DNA of 64,000 nt from Fusarium oxysporum f. sp. lycopersici 4287. Taxonomy: Eukaryota; Ascomycota; Sordariomycetes; Hypocreales; Nectriaceae. A program made the position numbers and the translations under genes. Shown in pieces: positions 41,704 through 51,648 of this stretch. The stretch lies in contig NW_017264850.1 of NCBI RefSeq assembly GCF_000149955.1, positions 1 through 64,000 of the forward strand, given 5' to 3'. A model generated the notes under the pieces. The model was not told the origin of the DNA and made no database searches. It saw nothing but the letters and a program-made list of their open reading frames with translations. The first letter of the stretch is position 1. Every line of letters begins with the position of its first letter.

Positions 41704-43628
41704 ATGCTTCTCCGATCTCAATACCCAGACATTGAGTGTAAGCCAAAGTTGCAATTACTCTGTGCACTTCTCCAAAAATCGTAGCTAACGCGGCTGGACC
41801 AAAATAGGCCCGACAGACTTGACCGTATGGGAGTGGGCCTTTGAAGACAAGAGATACTCCCCCTTATTCAAGAACCCGCCTGGCGAAATCGCAGGATTCA
41901 CAGACGCCGTAACGGGCGAGCGTCTAGACTTTGGACAGGTGAAAGAGCATGCAACGTACACATCGTCAGCTCTGGTCCACGAGCTGGGCATGAAGGTGGG
42001 AGATACTGTCTCACTCTTCGGACATAACCGAATATGGTATCCGGTAACTATGTTTGCTGTGTTAAGAGTTGGTATGTGATTCTATCTCTAATATGTCCTG
42101 GCTATTTGTATCGGTTGCAGAAATTAACCCGAGTTCTAGGTGGCAGGATTAACGGTGCATCCCCATCTTACACTATTGGCGAAATGGTGAATGCTCTCAA
42201 AACAGCTGGGACCAAGTATATAATGACCGTGGCGAGCTCCATCAAGATGGCGAGCGCAGCTGCTAAGGGAGTTGGTATCCCTTCTGAGAGAATACTGTTA
42301 ATGGATGGGGACCTCGAGGGTTACACGTCGATTCAACAGCTCTCAGTAATTGGAAGGAATTACGGTCTTGATAGACAAGTCCCATACTACTCGATCCCGG
42401 CCCGGTCAGACAAATGACGTCTGTGGCTATCTGAATTTCAGTAGTGGGACAACTGGGCTTCCAAAAGCTGTAAGCCATCGATCTCTCTATGACTTATGGG
42501 GTGGCTTACAGATCTAACCAGGTCATGCTTTCTCACAAGAACATCATCGCCCAATGCCTTCAGCTCGCAGATGTTGCAGGCCCCAAGAAGAAGCGTTTCC
42601 TCGCTTGCTTACCACTATTTCACAGTGCGATGCCATTTATGCCAACGTATCCCGATACAGCTAACAGTGGGGTAGTCAGCGGTCTTGTGAGATTCCTCCA
42701 CTGGCCAATTGCTAGTAACGACGAGTGCGTAATGCTGCCGCAATTCACCATGGAGAACGTACTCGAGGCCATCGTGAGATATCAGATAACTGATTTAACT
42801 CTGGTACCTGCCATTGTAATCAGGCTTATCAACGATCCCATCGTCGACAAATACGACCTGACAAGTGTAAAGGTAATTGCCTGCGGCGCCGCTCCCGTGG
42901 GGACTGAGGTTATTCAACGACTTCACGACAAGATGCCATGGACTGGATTTAGACAGAGCTATGGGATGACGGAATCGTGCTGCTGCTTAAGCACTCATCC
43001 ACCCGAGTTTTACGACTACAAATATGGCAACAATGCTGGAAAGTTGTTGGCTTCCACTGTCGTGAAAATCGTTGATGTGGACACGGGTAAAGAGCTTGGA
43101 CCAAATGAGACGGGAGAGATCCTCGCCAAGGGCCCGCAAATCGCCATGGGCTATCTGAATAACGCCAAGGAAACGGCCGAGACATTCGGTGCCGATGGAT
43201 TTCTGCGTACAGGGGATATTGGAAAGATTGACAGCCAAGGGTTTATTCACATCATCGACCGAATAAAGGAGATGATCAAAGTCAAAGGCCAACAAGTCGC
43301 TCCAGCTGATTTGGAGCAAGTCCTTCTAGGCCATCCATACGTGGCAGACTGTGCCATCTTGGGGATACCTGACGCTTACAGCAGCGAGATGCCAAAGGCC
43401 TTCATCGTTTTAAAGAGCCATGTCGCGCCGAATGTTGCGGTCGGGCATGAACTTATGCAGTATGTTAAAGAGAGACGTGTGCGGTACAAATGGGTCAAGG
43501 AGGTTGAGTTTGTGTCTGAGATCCCGAAAGGTCCAAGTGGTAAGATCTTGAGACGGTTACTGCGAAACACTGATGGAAAGATTTCGGGACGAGTGGTGGT
43601 CAAGGATGTTTCCCCTGCTAGACTTTAG
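41704..43628 (+). CDS. Acyl-CoA ligase, 4-coumarate-CoA-ligase-like, PTS1 ARL; apparent frameshift
   Basis: ANL-superfamily ligase activating a carboxylic acid to its CoA thioester. Exons 41704-41737, 41808-42071, 42140-42469 and 42522-43628. The short first exon encodes MLLRSQYPDIE, the usual start of fungal 4CL-like proteins. Marks: P-loop SSGTTGLPKA (exon 3 end) joined to VMLSHKN; QSYGMTESC; GFLRTGDIGKID; IIDRIKEMIKVKGQQVAP; catalytic Lys in GPSGKILRR. At ~42402-42406 the frame breaks in a GGCCCGG run: one surplus C separates YYSIPA from GQTNDVCGYLNF; without it the protein has ~577 residues. It ends in ARL, a PTS1 variant, as in other peroxisomal 4CL-like proteins. Probable entry point of the hydroxy or branched acid into CoA metabolism. 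Confidence 0.85.
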
Positions 43629-44179
43629 CGGCAAAGGGGCATTGCTTGTTCCCCTATTAGTCTCCCATTTTCCGGCAAATAGTTAAGCCGAGCCCGCGAT
43701 GTCCCTTTTTTCAGTCGGCAATTAACTACGGGTCAATCTATAGATAGATTCACGTCATGAGATGGCCCACATATTGTAATTACACTTAGTGTAACCAGCC
43801 CAACATGGTCCTTTGCTTCCAGTCTGTTCCTGTCAACGTGACGAATTCGGCATCAACCTGTTAAAAACATGCATCTGTATATTTTCAAGAGACGAAGTAT
43901 TCCGAAATGGTTACTCACATATTGCCTACGTATAAGCACAGCGAGAAAGTTATTTACCGAGGCAAAAGGTCTTTGTTGAAATTGAAACGATTTAGCCTAC
44001 CCTATCCTCGCGAGCCTCGGTAAATATCACGTCCAAACCAACGACATATGTAATTAATTTATGACCTTACTCTGTATACTCAACATGATAAAATTTACCA
44101 GAATCAAATTCTTGTAGACTGAGAGATCATTTCTTGACAAAAAACAGCTATCTTGGATCAACTTTTGACAAACACGACA
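43629..44179. promoter_or_regulatory. SDR promoter with 13-bp inverted repeat containing CCGAGG
   Basis: 43951-43963 (TATTTACCGAGGC) and 44014-44026 (GCCTCGGTAAATA) are exact reverse complements 50 bp apart, each containing the CCTCGG core at 43957-43962 and 44015-44020. They lie 155-230 bp upstream of the SDR ATG. This is the most extended CCTCGG-type symmetry found in the window. Confidence 0.75.
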
Positions 44180-45276
44180 ATGTCATACATCGGAGAGGCG
44201 GCTTATATTACGGGTATGTAACTGCAAACAACGGAAGCGCGTAAGGAAAGACTACCCTCTACTAACATTTTGTGCTCAGGCGGTGCCAGCGGAATCGCCA
44301 AATTTCTCGCTGCAACGCTCGTTAGTAAGGGGTGATTACCTGCAAGCCAATCCCAGCCCAGTCATGTTGCTAATTTCACCGCCACAGCATGAAAGTTGTG
44401 ATAGCCGATCGTAATCTTGAAGGCGCCGAGGAAGCCTGCGAAGAGTTCAATAAAGGAGCTCAAGTAGCGTGGGCTGTTCAGGCCGATGTTGGTGACTGGG
44501 AGTCTCAGAAGCAAGCCTTTGAGGTCGCTGTGGAGAAGCTTGGCAGGGTGGATTATGTTTTCCCCATTGCAGGGATAACAGAACGACCCTGGAACGCGAA
44601 GCAACCGAGTGGGTCTGGGTTTGTTAAGCCAAATCTGTTTGTCTTGGACGTAAATGCTACTGGGGCTCTGTATACTTGCTCTCTTGCAATTCAACAGTTC
44701 AGAACCCAGGAGCCTGGAAAGTACGGCTTCCGTGGAAAGAGTAAGCTTCACCTATACTAGAATTCTGAGAGGAATCTGACATGAATATGTAGTTGTTGTT
44801 GTATCCTCAGCTTGCGGTTTCTACTGCATTCCCAGCTTACCTATCTACACCGCGGCGAAACAGTAAGGCCAACAAAAAATTGACTTGGGAAAGAGAATGC
44901 TGACCCCAGCAGTGCGATGGTGGGATTTGTACGGACACATGGAAAGCTCCTACCAGAAGAAGCTATCACGCTTAACGCAATTTGTCCTACGATTGTCAAA
45001 ACTGGCATTTCAACTGGCGACTTTTATGACAAAGCCGACGCGAAGGGCCTCCTGATTACAGTTGAAAGTTTGGTGAAGGCCTTTGAGAATTTGCTGGGAG
45101 ACTGTGAAACATCTGGTGAAGCTATTGAGATTTTACCAGGCGATGACGGGTCTAAGATAAAGGAGCGGTCGGAGTACAGTAACGAGAAGTGCAAAGTGAG
45201 TTGTGAGATGGTTGAGGAAAGAACATATAATGCATTCAAAGCTTTAGAACTCAAGGCCAACGAGCCAAGGTCCTAA
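44180..45276 (+). CDS. Short-chain dehydrogenase/reductase (15-hydroxyprostaglandin-dehydrogenase-like)
   Basis: NAD(P)-dependent alcohol/ketone oxidoreductase. Five exons (44180-44213, 44280-44331, 44388-44740, 44793-44862, 44913-45276) join in phase to 290 residues. Cofactor motif TGGASGIAKFLA at 11-22; acidic residue in VVIADRN suggests NAD preference; NAG-equivalent altered to PIAGIT; catalytic Ser152, Tyr165 and Lys169 (VVVSSACGF, YTAAKH). Family similarity is to 15-hydroxyprostaglandin dehydrogenase-type SDRs. No PTS1 (ends EPRS). Role by context: oxidising an alcohol formed by the P450 or by ester cleavage to a ketone for a Baeyer-Villiger step, or a hydroxyacyl step; this is inference. 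Confidence 0.88.
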
Positions 45277-45824
45277 GATAGACGTATAATTTTAGTTTAC
45301 CTGCTGGATTGACTTTATTTTGTTTCTAAATCTTTTCGAGAAATTCGTCACGGCTTTCCATTTTTTCTTTCATATAAACGAACTAAATTACATCTTGGAA
45401 CAATGTTGCCATTGAGAGTATCGATTGACCTGTCTAAGTCTTAGTTGGCAGCCCAGGCGTATGAACCAGGACTGTCGCGTAAATGATGCTCCTACCCGAA
45501 TCATAGGTAGAGGTTGGTTCCATCCTATGAAGCCGTAACGTAATTCAGCCATATTGTCACGCTGTACTCTTCAGTGCGAATCTTTACTGCTCTGACGTAT
45601 CCCGTGAAGCAGGGCTGGAACCACAGAGGGTCGTTTAGCATCGAAACCCAGACTCGGCCCGAGGCACGGCACCAACACCTGTAAAACCATGCAACGATAC
45701 GGATGTTACAGTAGCGATCTGATTATATACAAGACCAATAAATGCTTGATAGAATAAAACCTATGGTCAATACAAACATTGTCGTTAAGCAGCCCACGGA
45801 AGAAAGATATTAGGATCAGCAATC
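45277..45824. promoter_or_regulatory. Promoter region of NTF2-FMO gene
   Basis: CCGAGG at 45659-45664, about 160 bp upstream of the ATG. A short imperfect repeat of CGGCCCGAGGCACGGC character surrounds it. No gene in these ~550 bp. Confidence 0.5.
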
Positions 45825-47912
45825 ATGCCTCAAACAAACACCAAGGACTATGATGATGAAGCCATCCGCCCACCGCATTCTGATACCAGAATTGGCTGGG
45901 CTGGGGTGCCGCTGTCCCAAACCTGTGGATACTACGGTCACATCAAGCGCGCAGTCCTACCAACAAACTCAGAACTTGGCTTCACGCCAGACTACGGGTC
46001 TGTTGATGCTGCCAAAGTCGCTGAGGAATTCATTCACGTCTTCGCCAAGGCGGTAGAGGCACAGGATGTAGATGCTATTCTTTCAGCCGTCCACGAGAAT
46101 GGCTACTGGAAAGACGTCGAACTTCTCACATGGGATATCAGAACTCTGCAGGGCCATGACAAAATTGGCACCATGCTGACAGAACGACTTTCCAAGACTG
46201 CAATCACGAATATTCGACTAAACCCTCATGTTCCTGCAACGGTGGAAACACTTGGTCCAGATCTCTCATTTATTCTTCTTCATTTCGAATTCGACTTCGC
46301 TCATGGCACTGGCGTCGGCGTTGCCCGTCTTAGCCCGTTCAAGGCCAAGACAGGCACAGCCACTGATCTGGCTGATGCCAAATCATGGATGATCTACAGC
46401 GTTGGCACCGCCATAGAGACAGTTCATGGTTGGGATGCAGAGTACGGAGACAAGGAAAGGTACCAGGCCGGCAAGTACCATGATCCTTTAGGTAAAAGCC
46501 GGACCTACCAACAGATAAGGGATGATGAAGCGGCTGGCAAAGAGGGATTTCAGCCAACAGTGGTCATCATAGGCGCTGGACACACCGGCCTATCTATGGC
46601 GGCTCGCTGTAAAGTCCTGGGAATACCACATCTCATCATAGAAAAGGGCGATGGCCCCGGCTGCAGCTGGGCAAGTCGTTATGCGTCGTTGTCTTTGCAC
46701 GGCCCAACATTCACCAACCATCTACCATATTTGCCATTTCCGCACTGGTTCCCTGTGTTTCTACCCGCTCAGCAGTTGGCGAAGTTCTTGAAGAACTACG
46801 CAAACATCATGGACTTGAATATCTGGGCAAACTCAACCCTTGACGGAAAGACTGCCGTGTACGACGAGGACGAGGGCAAGTGGACTTTGACAGTCACACG
46901 CCAAGATGGAACGAAGCATATTCTCCACCCCCGACATCTGATGATCGCTACGGGTATTTCCGGAACTCTGCCAAACATCCCCGAGGTGCCCGGCGTGAAC
47001 GACTTTCGCCAGAACGGGGGGATAATCACTCATTCATCACACCATCGCACGGACCCTGAATGGAAAGGAAAGCGAGCCATCGTTGTAGGCGCCGCAACAT
47101 CCGGCCATGACATCTCGTTCGAGCTGACCGAGAATGGCTGCGATGTCACTATGATCCAAAGAAGCGCAACACATGTCATGTCCGTGGAGAAGAGTGTCCG
47201 ACACCTCTGGAAGAGCCGCGAGAAGACGGGCAGACGAGAAGGTCAAGATATCGACATCCTCGACCAAGCCAACTTTCTGAAGCACTCTTACCCAGTGGAG
47301 TACGAAGTAATGCCACGGGGACAGAAGATAGCGCGGGAAATCGACGCGGATCTGCTACAGTCGCTAAGAGATGTTGGATATCGTCTCCACGATGGCTACC
47401 ACGGCGGTGGCGCATACTCAATGTTTCCGTTTGACCAAGGTGGCTTCTACTGGGATACAGGATGCTGCAAGCTCATTGCTGATGGAAAGATCAAGCTGGT
47501 GCACTCCGAAATCGAGCATTTCACAACAGACGGTGTGAAGTACAAGGACGGCTCATCCCAAAAGGCCGACGTTGTGGTGTTTGCAACAGGATACATGAAC
47601 TCCAAGAGCGCAATTCAAGCTCTTCTAGGCGAAGAAATGGCTAAGAAATGTCACGAGCGCTGGGAAAAAGGAAATGCCTTCTTTCTCGGACCAGAAGGTG
47701 ATTCCATCATCAACTACTGCCCTCTCCCTCAGAAAGGTTTGTATGCCATGTTTCATCAGTTTGCCTTTTGTCGTTTCCACTCGGCGCGACTCGCTCTTCG
47801 CATCAAGGCGGAGGAGTTGGGGATTGATGTCACGCCGTATGGGAATAAGCCGCTTGGACCTCCTAGCACGGCAGCTGGACAACAGCCACGGCCCGAGGGC
47901 GTCTCGCTCTGA
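45825..47912 (+). CDS. FAD/NADPH monooxygenase with N-terminal NTF2-like domain
   Basis: Class B flavoprotein monooxygenase (YUCCA/FMO-like), intronless, 695 residues. Residues ~60-205 resemble an NTF2/SnoaL-like alpha+beta domain (VAEEFIHVFAKAVEAQDVDA ... GYWKDVELLTWD). FAD Rossmann motif GAGHTG at 250-255, FMO region PHWFPVFLPAQQ, LMIATGISG, then NADPH motif IVVGAATSGHD near 415 and the ATGY motif (VVVFATGYMNSKS). The strict BVMO signature is absent; the corresponding segment has GIITHSSHHRTDPEWKG, a partly similar H...W pattern. Hence it may be an N- or S- or Baeyer-Villiger-type oxygenase; related fungal proteins are usually unannotated. No PTS1 (ends GVSL). CCGAGG upstream ties it to the cluster. 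Confidence 0.9.
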   Translation: MPQTNTKDYDDEAIRPPHSDTRIGWAGVPLSQTCGYYGHIKRAVLPTNSELGFTPDYGSVDAAKVAEEFIHVFAKAVEAQDVDAILSAVHENGYWKDVELLTWDIRTLQGHDKIGTMLTERLSKTAITNIRLNPHVPATVETLGPDLSFILLHFEFDFAHGTGVGVARLSPFKAKTGTATDLADAKSWMIYSVGTAIETVHGWDAEYGDKERYQAGKYHDPLGKSRTYQQIRDDEAAGKEGFQPTVVIIGAGHTGLSMAARCKVLGIPHLIIEKGDGPGCSWASRYASLSLHGPTFTNHLPYLPFPHWFPVFLPAQQLAKFLKNYANIMDLNIWANSTLDGKTAVYDEDEGKWTLTVTRQDGTKHILHPRHLMIATGISGTLPNIPEVPGVNDFRQNGGIITHSSHHRTDPEWKGKRAIVVGAATSGHDISFELTENGCDVTMIQRSATHVMSVEKSVRHLWKSREKTGRREGQDIDILDQANFLKHSYPVEYEVMPRGQKIAREIDADLLQSLRDVGYRLHDGYHGGGAYSMFPFDQGGFYWDTGCCKLIADGKIKLVHSEIEHFTTDGVKYKDGSSQKADVVVFATGYMNSKSAIQALLGEEMAKKCHERWEKGNAFFLGPEGDSIINYCPLPQKGLYAMFHQFAFCRFHSARLALRIKAEELGIDVTPYGNKPLGPPSTAAGQQPRPEGVSL

Positions 47913-48513
47913 GGCACGTCGTCTTTGCATGTTGGCGGGGGTAGATGGAAACGAAGAGAGGGTAGCTCTTATTCCCAACAGTACTTGCAGGATATTAGAA
48001 ATATACTTCATAACTATGCACTCATAGTTCTCTCGAATATAGAAGCTTTTAATCCTCACATTTACATTTACTAAAGAAGATTGGCGCTCCTTGTGAAATA
48101 ATGAGAGCCTCAGTTTAAGTATAGGCTGAACTATGTCCTGAGAAATAAAAAAGTCAATAAACTAAAATCGTGCAAGTCTAAGATGTCTCTGTATAGTTAT
48201 TTCAAGTTTGTGAACTTATAAACGTGAATCGCTAACTGTTACCTGCTTCTTGGTGTTTTTTTTTATTTACCCTTGATAGCCTCGGGTTTTGCACTGTTCT
48301 GAATCCAACGCTAACCAAGAAACCGATAAATCCACAATCGTGATGTAATCTTTTGTCGTATCAGGTTAAAGCCAGGGCAAGGAAGAAAATCTTATAATAA
48401 TCCAATGTTTATATCAATTAGTAAACTAATACAGTCTATAATTCATCAGACCGCACTTGCTGTTATCGACATCTGTTCCTGTTATCAAGAGTCACAAATA
48501 ACATACCATCAAC
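47913..48513. promoter_or_regulatory. Thioesterase promoter region
   Basis: CCTCGG at 48280-48285, about 230 bp upstream of the thioesterase ATG. Otherwise AT-rich with no gene. Confidence 0.5.
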
Positions 48514-49685
48514 ATGTCTGCATACGGTCCTGATGACAGTGGAAGCAGAGAGCACCAAAATAGCAGATCTCACATCGAGGATGTTGTTTCGCTACGCTCC
48601 TTGAAGGAAGATGATTGCTTCACAAACAGAGGCCGTTTGAACTGTCCACCATGGGCTCGTGGCGTGTACGGAGGTCAAATCATGGCCCAGGCATTATTGG
48701 CTGGATATGAGACCGTGACAGCCGAGTTCATGGTGCACAGCATTCACTGCCACTTCCTGAAGGCGGCTCAGCCTCAGACTTCCGTTGTTTACCGCGTGGA
48801 GCGAGTACGCGATACGAGAAGCTTTGCTACGCGCATGATTCGAGCTACACAAGAGGATGAACTTGTATTTTATGCAACGGCGAGCTTCGCAAAGAACCAT
48901 ACGTCGCAGAAGAGCAAGAGTCTTCTTCAGCATTCTGTGTCTTTCCCTCAAGGGCAGAAGCTTCCCTCGCGTCCACTTGTTTTCGATGCAGACTCCGCAT
49001 GCCCATGCTCTCTCCCAACATGAACACAAGCGCTTGCTCATTGATGGAGCTTGGATTGGTGATGAAGAAGTATGCGAGAGTTAGATGGAAAAGAGAGACA
49101 ACTGTTATAACAGTTAGAGGACGTATCGCAAGCTCACCACTACGATCTGCCAAAAGTGAACATGAGTTCTCATGCAGTAGCCAAAGCTTGAGGAACATGT
49201 TGGAGAATACGGCTGATGTCGACAATGACGATCATGATAGCAATCATCACGCCCACGCCGCGGCATTGCTTTACATGTCAGACAACTATTTTCTAGCCAC
49301 CACTTTCAGAGCCCATGACGCCTCTCGGTTCTCCAACCCGACATCAGACTACTCTGACTCATCCACCATAGGGCATCGGTCAAAAGGCACTGAAGGAGTC
49401 ATTGACGCATTGGCATTAGAGGAGCTAGAGGACAATCAGGGAGCGCCTAAAGATGGAGGACAGGTGACTATGGCGGCTTCCATGGATCATACTGTGTACT
49501 TCCACAACCTGCATCAACTACGAGCTGATAATTGGATGCTCGTTGAGATGGAAAGTCCTTGGGCGGATGATGAAAGAGGATTGGTGATTTCGCGTACCTG
49601 GAGCCACGATGGAACATTGCTTGCCACGTGCTTTCAGGAAGGCGTTGTTAGGCTGGCACAGCCTTCTCGTTCGAGTAGATTATGA
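48514..49685 (+). CDS. Acyl-CoA thioesterase II (TesB/ACOT8-like), disrupted; PTS1-like SRL
   Basis: Double hot-dog thioesterase hydrolysing acyl-CoA in peroxisomes. First hot-dog: CPPWARGVYGGQIMAQALLA, VHSIHCHFLKAAQ and RDTRSFATRMIRATQ, in the frame that ends at 49023. Second hot-dog: AALLYMSDNYFLATTFRAH, MAASMDHTVYFHNL and DNWMLVEMESPWADDERGLVISRTW, in another frame to 49685. Between ~48950 and 49090 no single frame is open and I find no intron of acceptable size, so at least one indel is needed; a stretch of the third frame (ALSQHEHKRLLIDGAWIGDEE) also looks protein-like, hinting at two. The last residues are SRL, a known PTS1. Could free CoA or release an end product. Confidence 0.7.
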
Positions 49686-49953
49686 ATAATAGGTCTATCT
49701 TATCGAATGTACAAGGCACTTCAATCTACTACTTGTGACTGGCTACAGAGACCTTACTTGGAAGCTATTCCGTAACTCAGACAAGATCAAGGTGCTGCTT
49801 GCACAATGAAGGTCTGCTATTATCGGCCGTGTTTCTGTCCAACAAAGTGCTCAGAAAGTAATTATCATTCGCTCGTCAACTAAGTGACTTGAGTAACTAT
49901 ATAAATGGTGAACAGGAATCTGCTGATGTCAAGAAGAGGCACAACTAGCTAAT

Positions 49954-51069
49954 TTAATAACCAAGTCGGCCTAGGCCGTTGCCTGTGAATTCGGCAAAGA
50001 AAATAGCATCTTCATGCTGGTTGTTGAGATCGCATGGACCGCTCAAGCTCGTCGGAGTCAAGTACTCGACCAGTTTCTTTGTCTTGGGATCGTATTGCCC
50101 AACACGATTGCCCAAAAAGACCAGATTTCCCTCCACAAAGTAGACCTTGCCATCAGTGCCTACTCTAATAGGTCCAGGCAGAGACAAAGCAGCAGATGAG
50201 CCAATGCTCAAGGGATTGCCAACAAAGGTAGCGTTCCCAGCCGCCCGAATATCATTGATGAATATCTCCGTCACCTTTCCTGTCTTGACATCGATGGTTC
50301 CAAAGTTTCCGCCAAGGGTGCCTGTCCACCAAATCAGACCATCGTCATCTGTGGCGACACCCTGGACCAGAGATAGAGGTGTAGGAATCGTGTATTCCTT
50401 GATCTCTTTGGTGTGAACGTCAATTGTGCCCACTCGATTGCCGACGATCTCTGAGAAAACCATGGTAGAACCTGGACCTGGCTGAATGATGAGCGGGACC
50501 GAGAGTGGATTCGGTAATGGAAAGAGGCTGTATTCAAAGGTGTCAATGTCGATGCGACCAATGGCATTAAGACCAGCAGCAGTGAACCAGGCCCCACGAT
50601 CACGATTCCCCGACACATCGATCGTGACGCGAATACCAACAGGAAGATTATCCACGGCAGCGATATTGGTCCAAGGAAACGGGTACTCCGTCATGCTCCC
50701 GTCCTTGGGATCCAAACGCACCATAGCGTTCCCGGCTACTTCGGAGAACCAAAGATAGCCATCTGGCATAAACTCCATCCCGCTCGGGAGCCCGACTGGG
50801 TTTTTGAGGGGGAACTTCTTCTTCTCTCCGCTTGTGACGTTGACTCTCAGAATGGCGTTTCCCGCGATGAGTTCCACCCAAGCGATGTCGAGCTGGTCAG
50901 GATGGAACTCGGTCTCACAGGGCGTTGAGAGAAGTGGTGCTCTGGCGTACTCAACGATGCCGTTGGCGCGTTTCAGCATCTGAGGTCCATAACTAGCGTG
51001 CTCGGCTTGAATAGCCATGGCCGTAGCCAAAGGCAGGACTGGCAGGACGGAAGTAAAGAAGGTCTTCAT
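49954..51069 (-). CDS. Secreted beta-propeller protein, streptogramin-lyase (Vgb)/SMP-30-like
   Basis: Intronless, 371 residues. N-terminal signal peptide MKTFFTSVLPVLPLATAMA, so secreted. Repeated propeller blades with NxV/xWFSE-like strands: GMEFMPDGYLWFSEVAGNAM, STMVFSEIVGNRVGTIDV, DDGLIWWTGTLGGNFGTIDV, GKVYFVEGNLVFLGNRVGQY, IFFAEFTGNGLGRLGY. Virginiamycin B lyase and SMP-30-type lactonases share this fold. In a cluster with Baeyer-Villiger enzymes an extracellular lactone-acting enzyme is conceivable, but catalytic residues cannot be assigned from this family resemblance. CCTCGG-type sites lie 215-240 bp upstream. Confidence 0.8.
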   Translation of the reverse strand: MKTFFTSVLPVLPLATAMAIQAEHASYGPQMLKRANGIVEYARAPLLSTPCETEFHPDQLDIAWVELIAGNAILRVNVTSGEKKKFPLKNPVGLPSGMEFMPDGYLWFSEVAGNAMVRLDPKDGSMTEYPFPWTNIAAVDNLPVGIRVTIDVSGNRDRGAWFTAAGLNAIGRIDIDTFEYSLFPLPNPLSVPLIIQPGPGSTMVFSEIVGNRVGTIDVHTKEIKEYTIPTPLSLVQGVATDDDGLIWWTGTLGGNFGTIDVKTGKVTEIFINDIRAAGNATFVGNPLSIGSSAALSLPGPIRVGTDGKVYFVEGNLVFLGNRVGQYDPKTKKLVEYLTPTSLSGPCDLNNQHEDAIFFAEFTGNGLGRLGY

Positions 51070-51648
51070 GATGTAGACGGCGAGGCAGTAACGAATATTG
51101 AGAATCGCAAACAGTCGGTGTCAGTCGGTGAGTAGAAGTGCCGTGAGAGTAACAAGTTAGAGTCGTATTGGATATGGGCCATTCTTTATAGTTCAACCTC
51201 AGGTACGCAAGGCCTGGTTTAAACTTCTCTACCCCGCAATGCCAGGCTAGACCTCACCATGATCTTTCATATCATAATCCGATACCCGAGGGGACATTTA
51301 TCTCTCCTCGGCGACAGACAATTCTATTCCATATGTGGCTTAGTCTAAGCAGGGAGACATAACACTTGACGACCTACATGGACGTGCCTGACCCAGAAAT
51401 CCGGGGTGCATGAAGGATCCTTGCAGTAGTGGATATTTCTCCACATTGAGAACCCAAAGCAGACAAGTGCTAAGTTACAGGGTATCTCGCTCATATTCAT
51501 CTCATCAAGTTTCTGCCAGTCTCTCCTCTATAAATTTAGGTCCTCTCTGTATCTCTATTGATAATAAAACTCGGATAAATAAATAACTTGCTTTCATCTA
51601 TTTTCAAATAATGTTCTACGGCTTTATTGCCAGTCCATATGCCTCCCC
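51070..51648. promoter_or_regulatory. Promoter of the propeller gene: CCGAGG and CCTCGG pair, third ATCCGGGGT copy
   Basis: CCGAGG at 51286-51291 and CCTCGG at 51306-51311 form an inverted pair 20 bp apart. ATCCGGGGT at 51399-51407 repeats the nine bases found in tandem at 24591-24610. The last ~200 bp are 3' flank of the thiolase gene. Confidence 0.55.
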
